From assembly GCF_900753045.1 (NCBI RefSeq), contig NZ_CAADXO010000051.1:1-44727 (forward strand): 44,727 bases of DNA, read 5' to 3'. The position numbers and the translations under genes were made by a program. The stretch is from an uncultured Phascolarctobacterium sp. GTDB taxonomy: Bacteria > Bacillota > Negativicutes > Acidaminococcales > Acidaminococcaceae. Position 1 is the first letter of the stretch. Each line of letters opens with the position of its first letter. The notes beneath the pieces are model-generated. The model was not told the DNA's origin. It did not search any database and saw nothing but the letters and a program-made list of their open reading frames with translations. Below are positions 30,378-37,455 of this stretch, in pieces.

Positions 30378-31661
30378 ATGACCAACAACCATTCCAAGGG
30401 GCGTGCCATCGCACTGCTGCCTATCGCAGTCTTTCTGCTGTTTTTTATAGGCTCAGGCCTGATTACCGGGGATTTTTACAGCATGCCTGCGATTGTAGGC
30501 TTTTTAATTGCTTTAGTTATAGCCTTCCTGCAAAACAAAAAGCTCAGCTTTGTGCAAAAGCTGCGCCTTGCTTCTACCGGCGTAGGTGACGAAAACATTC
30601 TTACCATGTGCCTCATCTTCCTTGCAGCAGGTGCCTTTTCCGGCGCTGTCCGCGCTGCCGGCGGTGTAGAAAGCACCGTCAACCTCGGCCTTTCCATTCT
30701 GCCGGGCAACATGGCGGTTGCAGGCCTCTTCGCCATCGGCTGCTTCATTTCCATTTCTATGGGTACTTCCGTAGGCACTATTACTGCGCTTGCTCCGATT
30801 GCTGCAGGCATCAGCGACAAAACCGGCTTCCCGATGGCTATCTGTGCCGGTGCCGTTGTCTGCGGTGCTATGTTCGGTGACAACCTTTCTATTATTTCCG
30901 ATACCACTATTGCTGCTGTTAAAACCCAGGGTTGCGATATGCGCGACAAATTCCGCGAGAACTTCAAAATCGTCCTGCCGGCAGCAATCATCACCCTCGG
31001 CCTGTTCTACTTCTTGGGCAACACCAACGAATATCAGGTCAACGGCAACCTCGATTACAGTCTGATCAAGGTTCTCCCCTATCTGTTCGTTTTAATCGGT
31101 GCCGTAAGCGGTGTCAACGTTTTCGTGATTCTTATTATCGGTACTGTTCTCAGTATGCTGGTAGGCCTCGGAACAGGCATGTTTACCGCTACTAAAATGT
31201 TTACCCATGTCGGCAACGGCATTATGTCTATGTATGACATCACCGTTATCTCCATCATCGTGGCCTGCATCATTACGCTGATTAAGGAATACGGCGGTAT
31301 TGATTTCGTGCTGAACTTCATCAAGAGCAGCATCAGCAGCACTAAAGGCGGTGAGCTGGGTATTGCTGCTCTCGCTCTGCTTGTTGATATCTGCACCGCG
31401 AACAACACTGTTGCGATTGTTATGGCAGGCCCGATTGCCAAAGATATCAGCGAGGAGTTCGGCGTAACGCCTCGCCGCAGCGCCTCTCTGCTGGATATGT
31501 TCAGCTCCATGGGCCAGGGACTTATCCCCTACGGCGCACAGCTTTTGGCTGCAGCAAGCCTCACAGGACTCAACCCCTTCGCCATCATCCCCTACTGCTT
31601 CTACCCGCTGCTGATGGGTATCAGCGGACTGATTTTCATCTTCATCAAGAATAAAGACTAA
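30378..31661 (+). CDS. Na+/H+ antiporter NhaC family membrane transporter
   Basis: A 427-residue integral membrane protein of about ten to eleven helices. Conserved family segments are ISISMGTSVGTITALAPIA (near residue 125), GAVVCGAMFGDNLSIISDTT (near 155), which is the diagnostic GD(N/K)xSPxSDTT-like motif, and DICTANNTVAIVMAGPIA (near 330) followed by SLLDMFSSMGQGLIPYGAQ. Members exchange Na+ for H+ or, in some branches, amino-acid-linked substrates. GGAGA lies 8 bases before the ATG. It is monocistronic, ending in a palindrome-type terminator. The exact ion or substrate is not fixed by sequence alone. Confidence 0.9.
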   Translation: MTNNHSKGRAIALLPIAVFLLFFIGSGLITGDFYSMPAIVGFLIALVIAFLQNKKLSFVQKLRLASTGVGDENILTMCLIFLAAGAFSGAVRAAGGVESTVNLGLSILPGNMAVAGLFAIGCFISISMGTSVGTITALAPIAAGISDKTGFPMAICAGAVVCGAMFGDNLSIISDTTIAAVKTQGCDMRDKFRENFKIVLPAAIITLGLFYFLGNTNEYQVNGNLDYSLIKVLPYLFVLIGAVSGVNVFVILIIGTVLSMLVGLGTGMFTATKMFTHVGNGIMSMYDITVISIIVACIITLIKEYGGIDFVLNFIKSSISSTKGGELGIAALALLVDICTANNTVAIVMAGPIAKDISEEFGVTPRRSASLLDMFSSMGQGLIPYGAQLLAAASLTGLNPFAIIPYCFYPLLMGISGLIFIFIKNKD

Positions 31662-31670
31662 AATAATCAA

Positions 31671-31728
31671 GCCGTACTGCTATAAATTTACTGTAATAGT
31701 AAAAATAAAGCCGTACGGCTTTTTTCAT
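31671..31728 (+). terminator. nhaC terminator built from two 39-bp-spaced palindromes
   Basis: Copies of AGCCGTACGGCT begin at 31672 (one mismatch, AGCCGTACTGCT) and 31711. Being self-complementary, they can pair with each other around a 27-base AT-rich loop; the second is followed by TTTTTT. The same unit, with the same 39-bp period, recurs three times upstream of hipB. Confidence 0.75.
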
Positions 31729-31746
31729 GCCACGGAAACATCAGAT

Positions 31747-31792
31747 CACGCCAACGCAAAAAGCCTGAGCAAACGCTCAGGCTTTTGTTATA
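31747..31792. repeat. Left copy of a 46-bp direct repeat flanking hipBA (contains terminator)
   Basis: This 46-bp block recurs at 33488-33533 with one mismatch. Within it AAAAGCCTGAGC/GCTCAGGCTTTT (31759-31786) forms a 12-bp stem with a 4-base loop and T-tracts on both strands. It therefore terminates hipA (minus) and backs up nhaC (plus). Confidence 0.92.
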
Positions 31793-31807
31793 ACTGTTGT
31801 GGTCAAA

Positions 31808-33091
31808 CTACAAGTAACTTTTTATACCGCCCTTTTGCAGGATTTCCTGTTTTATTACATCAACGTATTCAAAACCCTGTGACATCAAGGTAAGGGTTGC
31901 TTTATCTAATGCGTCGCAAAATCCTGCTACCATTTTATCAAAGCGCTTAAGCGCCATATTCTTACCTAAACCGACATTAAGAGCTTCACGCTCAAATGCT
32001 TTTCTGTCAATATCGTTAATGTTATATATCCCGCCGATACTCATAGCCATATCTTCGGTACTGCTATCATAAACCATAGTACTGACAATATCATAAGCAG
32101 GAGCAAGACGGATAGATTTTAAATCCTTGCTATAAAGCAGTGACAAGTTTTTGATATGATTGTCGGTATTTCCCACTAAATAATCAAAAATACATATATC
32201 CCACAGCTTCAATTGGTCTGTAATGGGGTCTGACGAAAATGAACGCAAAAGATTCATCGACCGCTTTAAATAAGCAGCTCCATTTTTCTCATACTTATCG
32301 CTGGCAGCAATTCCTAATGCTTGCGCAAAATCTTCCTGATGAAGCCTATAAGGTACTCTTAGTCCATTTAAAACAGCTGAGTCCTCATCAAATTTTCTGT
32401 CATAGCGCCTGGTTGCGAATAAAATATCTTCTTTATTATCGCTGCCAACATTAACAATAAAGCTTTCCGGTATTTCTATACCTAAATTTTTGGCTGCCAA
32501 CATACACAGCTGCTCATTAGCAACTATCTTTTTTAATCTTATATGGCTTTGCTTTACTATATGGGTGCTTGGTGCATTTCCTTCCGGAAAAAACCATTTT
32601 TTACTTTCAGGTTCATAATATAAACCTACTTTTCCGGAAGCTCCTGTTAAAGACAGATGGGATTTTGTAATAAGCTGAACAGATTCCGTTGCTCCCTCTT
32701 GCGCTAAAGCCTTTATTTCTGCATCCTGCAATAACTTATATGAAGTTACAGGGATATCAGCATCATTATCAACAATCCGAATGGCTCCCAAACATTCATT
32801 ACCAAGTACAGCTAAAATATTCAAATAGTCATTTGTATCAGCATGAACTTCTTTAGCAATGCATTTACGAATAAATCCTTCAGGAAGCAAACCCTCAAAA
32901 AAATTTCTCGTAGCATGAACACTAAACGCTTCCGTCTGTAAAGGCAAGCTTAAAGAAATCGGTCTGCTAGCTTCTCTTTGCAAATAATCAACAGCATAGC
33001 TAAAACGTGCATTATTATAATCGTTTCCAGTTATCCTGCCAACAATACAATTCCGACCGGAATTTTCTATCTCTACTATTAAATCAACCAT
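31808..33091 (-). CDS. hipA: HipA-family serine/threonine kinase toxin
   Basis: HipA kinases phosphorylate translation factors such as GltX and induce dormancy. The 427-residue full-length protein has the couple_hipA N-terminal domain (residues 1-110: RISLSLPLQ-like SRPISLSLPL, NFFEGLLPEG, LAVLGNECLGAI), the glycine-rich loop LSLTGASGKVGL (near 150), and the catalytic stretch IFDYLVGNTDNHIKNLSLLY (near 310) with Asp, His, Lys and Asn. Then comes LAPAYDIVST, the magnesium-binding Asp. All key residues look intact. It follows hipB by 4 bases. It is AT-richer than its neighbours, is on the opposite strand to nhaC, and is bracketed by direct repeats, which points to acquisition. Confidence 0.94.
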   Translation of the reverse strand: MVDLIVEIENSGRNCIVGRITGNDYNNARFSYAVDYLQREASRPISLSLPLQTEAFSVHATRNFFEGLLPEGFIRKCIAKEVHADTNDYLNILAVLGNECLGAIRIVDNDADIPVTSYKLLQDAEIKALAQEGATESVQLITKSHLSLTGASGKVGLYYEPESKKWFFPEGNAPSTHIVKQSHIRLKKIVANEQLCMLAAKNLGIEIPESFIVNVGSDNKEDILFATRRYDRKFDEDSAVLNGLRVPYRLHQEDFAQALGIAASDKYEKNGAAYLKRSMNLLRSFSSDPITDQLKLWDICIFDYLVGNTDNHIKNLSLLYSKDLKSIRLAPAYDIVSTMVYDSSTEDMAMSIGGIYNINDIDRKAFEREALNVGLGKNMALKRFDKMVAGFCDALDKATLTLMSQGFEYVDVIKQEILQKGGIKSYL

Positions 33092-33095
33092 ATAC

Positions 33096-33308
33096 TTATC
33101 CTCTCTTTTCCAGAATGAAGTTCAAGCCTAAAGTATTGATTAAGAAAAGAACCTTGCCGATTTCCGTAGTTTCCTTACCATGCTCTAAATCAGAGATAAA
33201 GCTGCTGCTTAGTCCGGTAACCTCTGATAAAAATTTTTGAGTATAATTAAGCTCTTTACGACACTCTTTTATCGCACTGCCTAAAGAAATAACATCTAAT
33301 ATTTTCAT
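33096..33308 (-). CDS. hipB: HipB-like XRE antitoxin/repressor
   Basis: A 70-residue helix-turn-helix protein: SLGSAIKECRKELNYTQKFLSEVTGLSSSFISDLEHGKETT shows the XRE fold with recognition helix near residues 34-43. The tail KVLFLINTLGLNFILEKRG is the hydrophobic C-terminus typical of HipB antitoxins. GGAGG is 5 bases before the ATG. HipB proteins bind operators over their own promoter and the kinase; the palindrome inside its promoter spacer is the evident candidate operator. It is cotranscribed with hipA. Confidence 0.93.
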   Translation of the reverse strand: MKILDVISLGSAIKECRKELNYTQKFLSEVTGLSSSFISDLEHGKETTEIGKVLFLINTLGLNFILEKRG

Positions 33309-33353
33309 AAATCCTCCAAAGTAATCCTCGCTACATTATTAGCGCTTAAAACA

Positions 33354-33443
33354 AGCCGTACGGCTATAAAACAACTAAAACTTTCAGAATCAAGCCGTAC
33401 GGCTATTTTTCTTACTTAAAAGTATAAATCAAGCCGTACGGCT
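33354..33443. repeat. Array of three AGCCGTACGGCT palindromes at exact 39-bp period
   Basis: Identical 12-bp palindromes start at 33354, 33393 and 33432, separated by 27-bp AT-rich, unrelated spacers. The third lies in the hipBA promoter spacer; the other two are in the leader. Two further copies at the same period lie beyond the other end of hipA. They may be HipB operators, leader hairpins, or a repeat family at the insertion point. Confidence 0.9.
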
Positions 33444-33450
33444 TTGTCAA
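33422..33450 (-). promoter_or_regulatory. hipBA promoter with palindrome in the spacer
   Basis: Minus strand -35 TTGACA (33445-33450), a 17-bp spacer, -10 TTATAC (33422-33427). The palindrome 33432-33443 fills the spacer, a classical repressor position. The leader is about 105 bases and contains two more palindromes, which could pair with each other and precede TTGTTTT. Confidence 0.7.
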
Positions 33451-33487
33451 TAAAATAAATAGCATGCTTATTCCTCTTAAACAACAT

Positions 33488-33533
33488 CACGCCAACGCAA
33501 AAAGCCTGAGCAAACGCCCAGGCTTTTGTTATA
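33488..33533. repeat. Right copy of the 46-bp direct repeat (terminator of the dehydrogenase gene)
   Basis: 45 of 46 bases match 31747-31792. The single difference weakens the stem slightly (GAGC/GCCC). It lies just after the stop of the minus-strand dehydrogenase gene and provides its terminator. The two copies are 1741 bp apart and enclose hipBA. Confidence 0.92.
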
Positions 33534-33538
33534 GCTTA

Positions 33539-34654
33539 TTATTTTTCAAACGGGAATTTGTACTGAGTCAGGCCCAGCTCATCTCTAAGCTGAATGAATT
33601 CCTTCTGAATGGATTCGCCAACCGGTACACCCTTGTCTTTTCTGTCCAGCCAAGCCATGTATTCCTTCTCGCCAGCAGTATAGATGCGTTCCTGACCGGG
33701 AGCCTTGGTGGAATTGCGCAGACCGCGGCAGATATCGCCGGCAGTTTTCTTGAAGGTGTCAACGCCCATGAAGAATGCCGGGTTGATAACGAAGAAGAAG
33801 TGGCCCAGATGATACATAGCATTATTGCCGTTTTCATCCTTACCGGACAGTGCTTTCATGAAAGGACCGCCTGCCAGTGCGGAGGACAGAATCTCTACGA
33901 TAGTAGTGAAGCCGTAGCCCTTGTAGCCGCCAGTTTCTTCGCCCAGACCGCCCAACGGCAGCAGAGCAACATTGCCTGCACGCATTTCCTTCAGGATGGT
34001 AGCGGATTCGGTCATAGTGCCGCCGTCCTTAGCAACTACCAGACCTGCCGGAGTATCCTTGCCCTGTCTAGCATAGAACTCAATCTTACCGTTTTGGATA
34101 ATGCTGGTTGCGCAGTCAAAGTTGAACGGGAACTCCTCATCGGTAGGCATAGTAAAGGTCAGCGGGTTGGTGCCCATCATCGGCTCAACGCCGAAGGTAG
34201 GAGCAACGGAAGGTCTTGCGTTAGTACCGGAAATACCGATCATGCCTGCCTTTTCAGCCATAGTAGTCCAGTAGCCTGCAATGCCGTAGTGAGTAGAATT
34301 AAAGATGGTGCCGCCTGCCATACCATACTTGGAAGCCTTTTCAATCAGCATTTCCATCATCTTATGGGAAGCAACCATGCCCATGCCGTTGTGAGCATCC
34401 ATAACTACAGTACAAGGAGTATCCTTGACAATTTCAATTTCGGTTTTCGGCAGCAGGGTGCCGTTTTTAATACGATCCAGGTAAATAGGCTTGAAGCGGT
34501 TGCAGCCGTGGCTTTCAATACCGCGTCTGTCGCTTTCCAGCAGAACGTCTGTACAAATGCGGGCATCCTCTTCGGGAACGCCGTATTTAACAAATACGTC
34601 TACCATAAAATCGTGGACTAAGTCCCAGCTTACAAAGGGTCTTGTTTCTTCCAT
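33539..34654 (-). CDS. Malate/L-lactate dehydrogenase 2 family (Ldh family oxidoreductase)
   Basis: The LDH2/MDHG2 family comprises NAD(P)-dependent oxidoreductases acting on malate, L-lactate, ureidoglycolate, 2,3-diketogulonate and similar 2-hydroxy acids; it is unrelated in fold to ordinary LDH. The 371-residue product has SHGCNRFKPIYLDRIKNG (residues 49-66, with the conserved His), NSTHYGIAGYWTTMA (near 119-133), TNARPSVAPTFGVEPMMGTNP and LGGLGEETGGYKGYGF. AAGGAGG lies 8 bases before the ATG. The substrate cannot be set from sequence; malate or 2-oxo/hydroxy acid turnover fits an anaerobe. Monocistronic. Confidence 0.92.
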   Translation of the reverse strand: MEETRPFVSWDLVHDFMVDVFVKYGVPEEDARICTDVLLESDRRGIESHGCNRFKPIYLDRIKNGTLLPKTEIEIVKDTPCTVVMDAHNGMGMVASHKMMEMLIEKASKYGMAGGTIFNSTHYGIAGYWTTMAEKAGMIGISGTNARPSVAPTFGVEPMMGTNPLTFTMPTDEEFPFNFDCATSIIQNGKIEFYARQGKDTPAGLVVAKDGGTMTESATILKEMRAGNVALLPLGGLGEETGGYKGYGFTTIVEILSSALAGGPFMKALSGKDENGNNAMYHLGHFFFVINPAFFMGVDTFKKTAGDICRGLRNSTKAPGQERIYTAGEKEYMAWLDRKDKGVPVGESIQKEFIQLRDELGLTQYKFPFEK

Positions 34655-34716
34655 GCTGTTTCCTCCTTGAAGAAAATTTTTTCAATTCATAATAATGTTG
34701 CTTTCGCACTACATAT

Positions 34717-34745
34717 AGTATACCTCATTACTCCATAATTGTACA
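34717..34745 (-). promoter_or_regulatory. Promoter of the LDH2-type gene
   Basis: Minus strand -35 TGTACA (34740-34745), a 17-bp spacer, -10 TATACT (34717-34722), leader about 55 bases. Confidence 0.5.
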
Positions 34746-34828
34746 GTATTGCTTTTACGGCTACACTTCGCGTCTGTTACAAACGCTGATGTCAAAAAAT
34801 CTATTTTATCCTTAGGCATACTCACCTA

Positions 34829-34883
34829 TAAAAAAATACCGTGCAGACCTCAGCGCCATTGCTGCAGAAGCCTGTACGGTATT
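34829..34883 (-). terminator. Terminator of the secreted repeat protein gene
   Basis: Minus strand arms AATACCGTACAG and CTGCACGGTATT (one G-U pair), followed by TTTTTTT, 22 bases after the stop codon. Confidence 0.85.
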
Positions 34884-34904
34884 ACACGTTTTGAAATTAT
34901 CAGC

Positions 34905-35654
34905 TTATCCCTGCTCTGCTCCGTCCGCAGTAAAGGCAACCGGTGCCTTAGCCTCCAGCTCCTTCGTGCTGCCGTCGGCATTGTGCCACAGGGTTTTCTT
35001 ATTCAGCGAGCCGTTAGTTACAAGGCCATTCGCATCAAAGCTGATGCCTGTGCCGCTCTTAAATTCAATAAAGCCGGCGCTTTCATCCTGCAGGTTGTGC
35101 TGCCAGCCGAGTGGACGCAGCTTCGTTGCCTCTGCCAATGTACCGCTTATAACCCTGCCGTTTGTATCAAAGGTCAGCAGATTATCATTTTTAAAGCGCA
35201 CAAAGCCATAGCCGTTATCGCTCAGCTGCAGGATAACGTCATTATCAATCACACCGCTAAGCACAGTGCCGTCCTTGGCAAAGGTCACGGACTTGTTGCC
35301 CATGTAGCGTACATGACCGTCGGCAGGAATCACCAGACCTGGGCGATACGGATGGTAGAAGAAGCGCGGCGGGAAGAACGGCGCACTCCGCTCCACATAA
35401 TAATAATTGCTCGCCAGGCTCTTCCATCCTGCAGGACGCAGATAGGTGGCACTCGCCAGCACGCCCTCGATTACCTGACCGTCATCGTTGAGCTTTACAA
35501 CAGTATTCTTCTTGAACTTGATATCGTCCGCTACCGTCCAGCCCTGCGGCACCAGCTTGGTATCCTTGTCTAAGGTTATGGTTTTATCAGCAAGAGCTGT
35601 GTTGGCGCCTACAAGCACTAAGGCAGCTAATAGTAAGGCTGTAACTTTACGCAT
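34905..35654 (-). CDS. Secreted beta-repeat protein of unknown function
   Basis: The 249-residue product has a signal peptide (RKVTALLLAALVLVGANTALA, cut near residue 22). The rest is made of recurring units that end in patterns such as DDGQVIEGVLASATYLRPAGW, KDGTVLSGVIDNDVIL, TNGRVISGTLAEATKLRPLGW and ANGLVTNGSLNKKTLW: a 'DxxGxVxxGxLxxxTxLxxxGW' repeat of about 45 residues, reminiscent of MORN-like or YwqK-type beta hairpins. A proline/aromatic loop (FFPPRFFYHPYRP) interrupts it. It is probably an envelope or periplasmic protein. GAGGTG precedes ATG 35654, favoured over the start three codons earlier. Confidence 0.8.
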   Translation of the reverse strand: MRKVTALLLAALVLVGANTALADKTITLDKDTKLVPQGWTVADDIKFKKNTVVKLNDDGQVIEGVLASATYLRPAGWKSLASNYYYVERSAPFFPPRFFYHPYRPGLVIPADGHVRYMGNKSVTFAKDGTVLSGVIDNDVILQLSDNGYGFVRFKNDNLLTFDTNGRVISGTLAEATKLRPLGWQHNLQDESAGFIEFKSGTGISFDANGLVTNGSLNKKTLWHNADGSTKELEAKAPVAFTADGAEQG

Positions 35655-35685
35655 GATAATCACCTCATTTTCACTTTCTAAGCAT

Positions 35686-35694
35686 ATTATAGCA
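35686..35694 (-). promoter_or_regulatory. Extended -10 promoter of the secreted repeat protein
   Basis: Minus strand TGCTATAAT, 32 bp before the start codon, identical to the elements at 2206 and 26342. Confidence 0.55.
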
Positions 35695-35762
35695 TAGGTT
35701 ACTAAAAGAAAATATAAAACTATTGTGAATTAAGTGTGGAGGTGAGAGGGAGATTTCTTCTA

Positions 35763-35791
35763 TTTACTATTCACACCTGCTACGCTATAAT
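35763..35791 (+). promoter_or_regulatory. Promoter of the DUF4160 pair
   Basis: -35 TTTACT (35763-35768), a 17-bp spacer, -10 TATAAT (35786-35791), 38 bp before the first gene. Confidence 0.6.
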
Positions 35792-35828
35792 ATAATTAAA
35801 TAAGCTCATTGAAAGGAGTTATGCGCCT

Positions 35829-36104
35829 ATGTGTACCAATAAGCATTATTACTGCATGTTCAACGGCATTACAGTCACTACCAGCGACGTTATAGATGAA
35901 GAATACAAGGAATATATTTGCGTAAGATTTGAGCGCCCCAACGATAATAATGGTTTTGATTTCGCTGAAATCATTATGCCTGACAAAAAGTTTATCAAGG
36001 CTTTTGGCTTTAGTGAGGACGAGCTTTATTGGATTGAAAGCTTCGCAGCGGATAATCTTTTACTTATGTGGGAAATGGCAAAGGAGAGTAAGCAAATTGC
36101 CTAA
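35829..36104 (+). CDS. Small acidic protein paired with DUF4160 protein
   Basis: A 91-residue acidic protein (YICVRFERPNDNNGFDFAEI, MPDKKFIKAFGFSEDELYWIESFAADN) with no signal or membrane segment. I do not recognise the family; in many genomes DUF4160 genes are paired with a small DUF2442-type partner in a toxin-antitoxin-like layout, and this may be a divergent equivalent. GGAG lies 10 bases before the chosen ATG; another ATG at 35820 is in a frame that closes soon. Its 3' end overlaps the DUF4160 start by 8 bases. Confidence 0.7.
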   Translation: MCTNKHYYCMFNGITVTTSDVIDEEYKEYICVRFERPNDNNGFDFAEIIMPDKKFIKAFGFSEDELYWIESFAADNLLLMWEMAKESKQIA

Positions 36105-36369
36105 AATATTAGCAGGTTTCTTAGGGTATGTGTTTTATTTTTGGGCTAATGAAAACATGGAGCCAATACATGTTCATGTTGCTAAAGGTACTCAAACACC
36201 TAATGCCACCAAGTTTTGGATTACCAGTGATGGAGCAGAATTAGCCAATAATAACGGAAAAATTCCGGATAATGAGCTACGCCAGATCAGAAAATATATT
36301 TTACTGAATCGCGAGCGTATCATTGCTCAATGGATCAGTGTTTTTGGCGAAGGTAAAGTAAAAAAATAA
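36097..36369 (+). CDS. DUF4160 domain protein (TTG start)
   Basis: The 90-residue product begins, from TTG at 36097, MPKILAGFLGYVFYFWANEN and then MEPIHVHVAKG, the diagnostic DUF4160 N-terminus (conserved FYFWxNExxEPxHVHV). It ends with LRQIRKYILLNRERIIAQWISVFGEG. The longer open frame back to 35929 runs through the upstream gene in another frame and is not credible; AAAGGAG lies 9 bases before the TTG. DUF4160 proteins often form two-gene modules and are suspected toxin-antitoxin parts, unproven. Cotranscribed with the 91-residue gene. Confidence 0.85.
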   Translation: MPKILAGFLGYVFYFWANENMEPIHVHVAKGTQTPNATKFWITSDGAELANNNGKIPDNELRQIRKYILLNRERIIAQWISVFGEGKVKK

Positions 36370-36391
36370 GATTAGAATTATAAGTAGTATT

Positions 36392-36425
36392 CCCCCTCTA
36401 AAGGCTTGGCCTGCAGAGGGGTTTT
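36392..36425 (+). terminator. Terminator of the DUF4160 pair
   Basis: Stem CCCCTCT/AGAGGGG with a further inner GGC/GCC pairing, followed by TTTTC. Confidence 0.8.
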
Positions 36426-36604
36426 CTTTATGCCTTATGATGCACTTCATGCTTTGAAATGCAAAAACTTTATTTTTTTGAGATTTTTTGCACTAAAGTG
36501 CATAAACTTTTTATTTTGGAAAGCTTTTGCAGTTCTCAGGACAGTAAAATCATGACTTCATAAGAATATATGAAAATCCTGCATGTTACTTTGAGCATCT
36601 GCAC

Positions 36605-36682
36605 GTGATATATTTCTCACATTTTTCTTGACTACGAGCAAATTATGTGATATTATTTCAGCATAAGTTAGAAATATATCAC
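36605..36682 (+). promoter_or_regulatory. Promoter and operator region of the membrane protein/XRE pair
   Basis: -35 TTGACT (36628-36633), a 17-bp spacer, -10 TATTAT (36651-36656). A 12-bp inverted repeat brackets it: GTGATATATTTC (36605-36616) and GAAATATATCAC (36671-36682). A third, near-match copy GTGATATTATTTC overlaps the -10 (36647-36659), and TCACAT/ATGTGA lies inside. The XRE protein encoded downstream is the likely ligand, giving autoregulation. Confidence 0.75.
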
Positions 36683-36700
36683 ATCGGAGGCGTTTTGAAA

Positions 36701-37084
36701 ATGAAGAATTTCAGATTAACACTCAAGCAAAAATATGGTTATGCCAATATTTTTTTCGGAGCCAGCTTTGTCCTTATGGCACTATTTATCAAATCCGGCA
36801 ACATATATTTAAGCATGAGCAGCACATTATTAAATTTAGTAGCAGTATTAGGACTTCTGCTGACATTTTTTCTTAAATCTGACATTGATGATGAACGTGC
36901 TCTTGATAACCTTCACCGGGCTGCTTACCGTTCTTTAATGCTGACATTGAGCTTAATCAGCGCCCTTCTCTTCATTATGGTTTTAATCAATATTACCGTT
37001 GATACTGATACCATACTTAGAATTATTCTTGGCATCAGCTTAACACTTTATGGGTACTTTTTCCTACAATTTGAACGTGAATAA
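36701..37084 (+). CDS. Small four-helix membrane protein, DUF2178-like
   Basis: A 127-residue protein with about four hydrophobic segments (YANIFFGASFVLMALFI, SSTLLNLVAVLGLLLTFFL, SLMLTLSLISALLFIMVLI, ILRIILGISLTLYGYFFLQF) and a charged loop SDIDDERALDNLHRAAYR between helices 2 and 3, a pattern seen in DUF2178-type proteins that sit beside small XRE regulators. GGAGG precedes the ATG at 36701; the longer open frame starting at 36647 lies inside the promoter. It is probably cotranscribed with the XRE gene 15 bases downstream. Role unknown; possibly a membrane sensor or immunity-type protein. Confidence 0.75.
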   Translation: MKNFRLTLKQKYGYANIFFGASFVLMALFIKSGNIYLSMSSTLLNLVAVLGLLLTFFLKSDIDDERALDNLHRAAYRSLMLTLSLISALLFIMVLINITVDTDTILRIILGISLTLYGYFFLQFERE

Positions 37085-37099
37085 TGAGGATGGTGCAAA

Positions 37100-37306
37100 A
37101 TGCCTATATTAAAAACCAGAATACACGAACTGCGCAAGGAAAGAAAAATGCAGCAAAGTGACCTTGCAGAGCTTGTCGGTGTCAGGAGAGAAACCATCGG
37201 CAATCTGGAAAACGGAAAATACAATCCCTCGCTCAAGCTGGCAATGGATATCGCCAAGGTGTTTGACAAGCCGGTGGAATATATTTTTCAGTTTGAGGAA
37301 GAATAG
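37100..37306 (+). CDS. Small XRE-family transcriptional regulator
   Basis: A 68-residue helix-turn-helix protein (RIHELRKERKMQQSDLAELVGVRRETIGNLENGKYNPSLKLAM, then DIAKVFDKPVEYIFQFEEE), the YozG-like single-domain type. The recognition helix is near residues 28-37. It follows the membrane protein gene, likely binds the inverted repeats flanking the promoter at 36605-36682, and so controls both genes. GAGGATGG precedes the ATG. Confidence 0.92.
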   Translation: MPILKTRIHELRKERKMQQSDLAELVGVRRETIGNLENGKYNPSLKLAMDIAKVFDKPVEYIFQFEEE

Positions 37307-37329
37307 AAGTAATTATAGTTATCATTAAT

Positions 37330-37361
37330 AAAGAGGCCGGGTTTTGTCCCAGCCTCTTTTA
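37330..37361 (+). terminator. Terminator of the membrane protein/XRE pair
   Basis: AAAGAGGC and GCCTCTTT arms with an inner GGG/CCC and a TTTTGT loop, followed by T-rich sequence. Confidence 0.8.
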
Positions 37362-37455
37362 TATTGCATTTAGCGTTAAAGCGCATTCCACAACTTTTGG
37401 ACGAACATACCCAGGTATTGTCCAATAGTTTTGCTTACTAAACTTCCCCTCCTAC

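Noticed and set aside
33354..33443. CRISPR-like array (regular 39-bp period, 12-bp repeats, 27-bp spacers)
   Set aside because: Only three units, the repeat is a short perfect palindrome, spacers are simple AT-rich sequence, the array overlaps a promoter, and no cas gene is present.
35929..36096. Longer N-terminus for the DUF4160 protein from the ATG at 35929
   Set aside because: That stretch overlaps the 91-residue gene in another frame, lacks a ribosome binding site and has no DUF4160 similarity.
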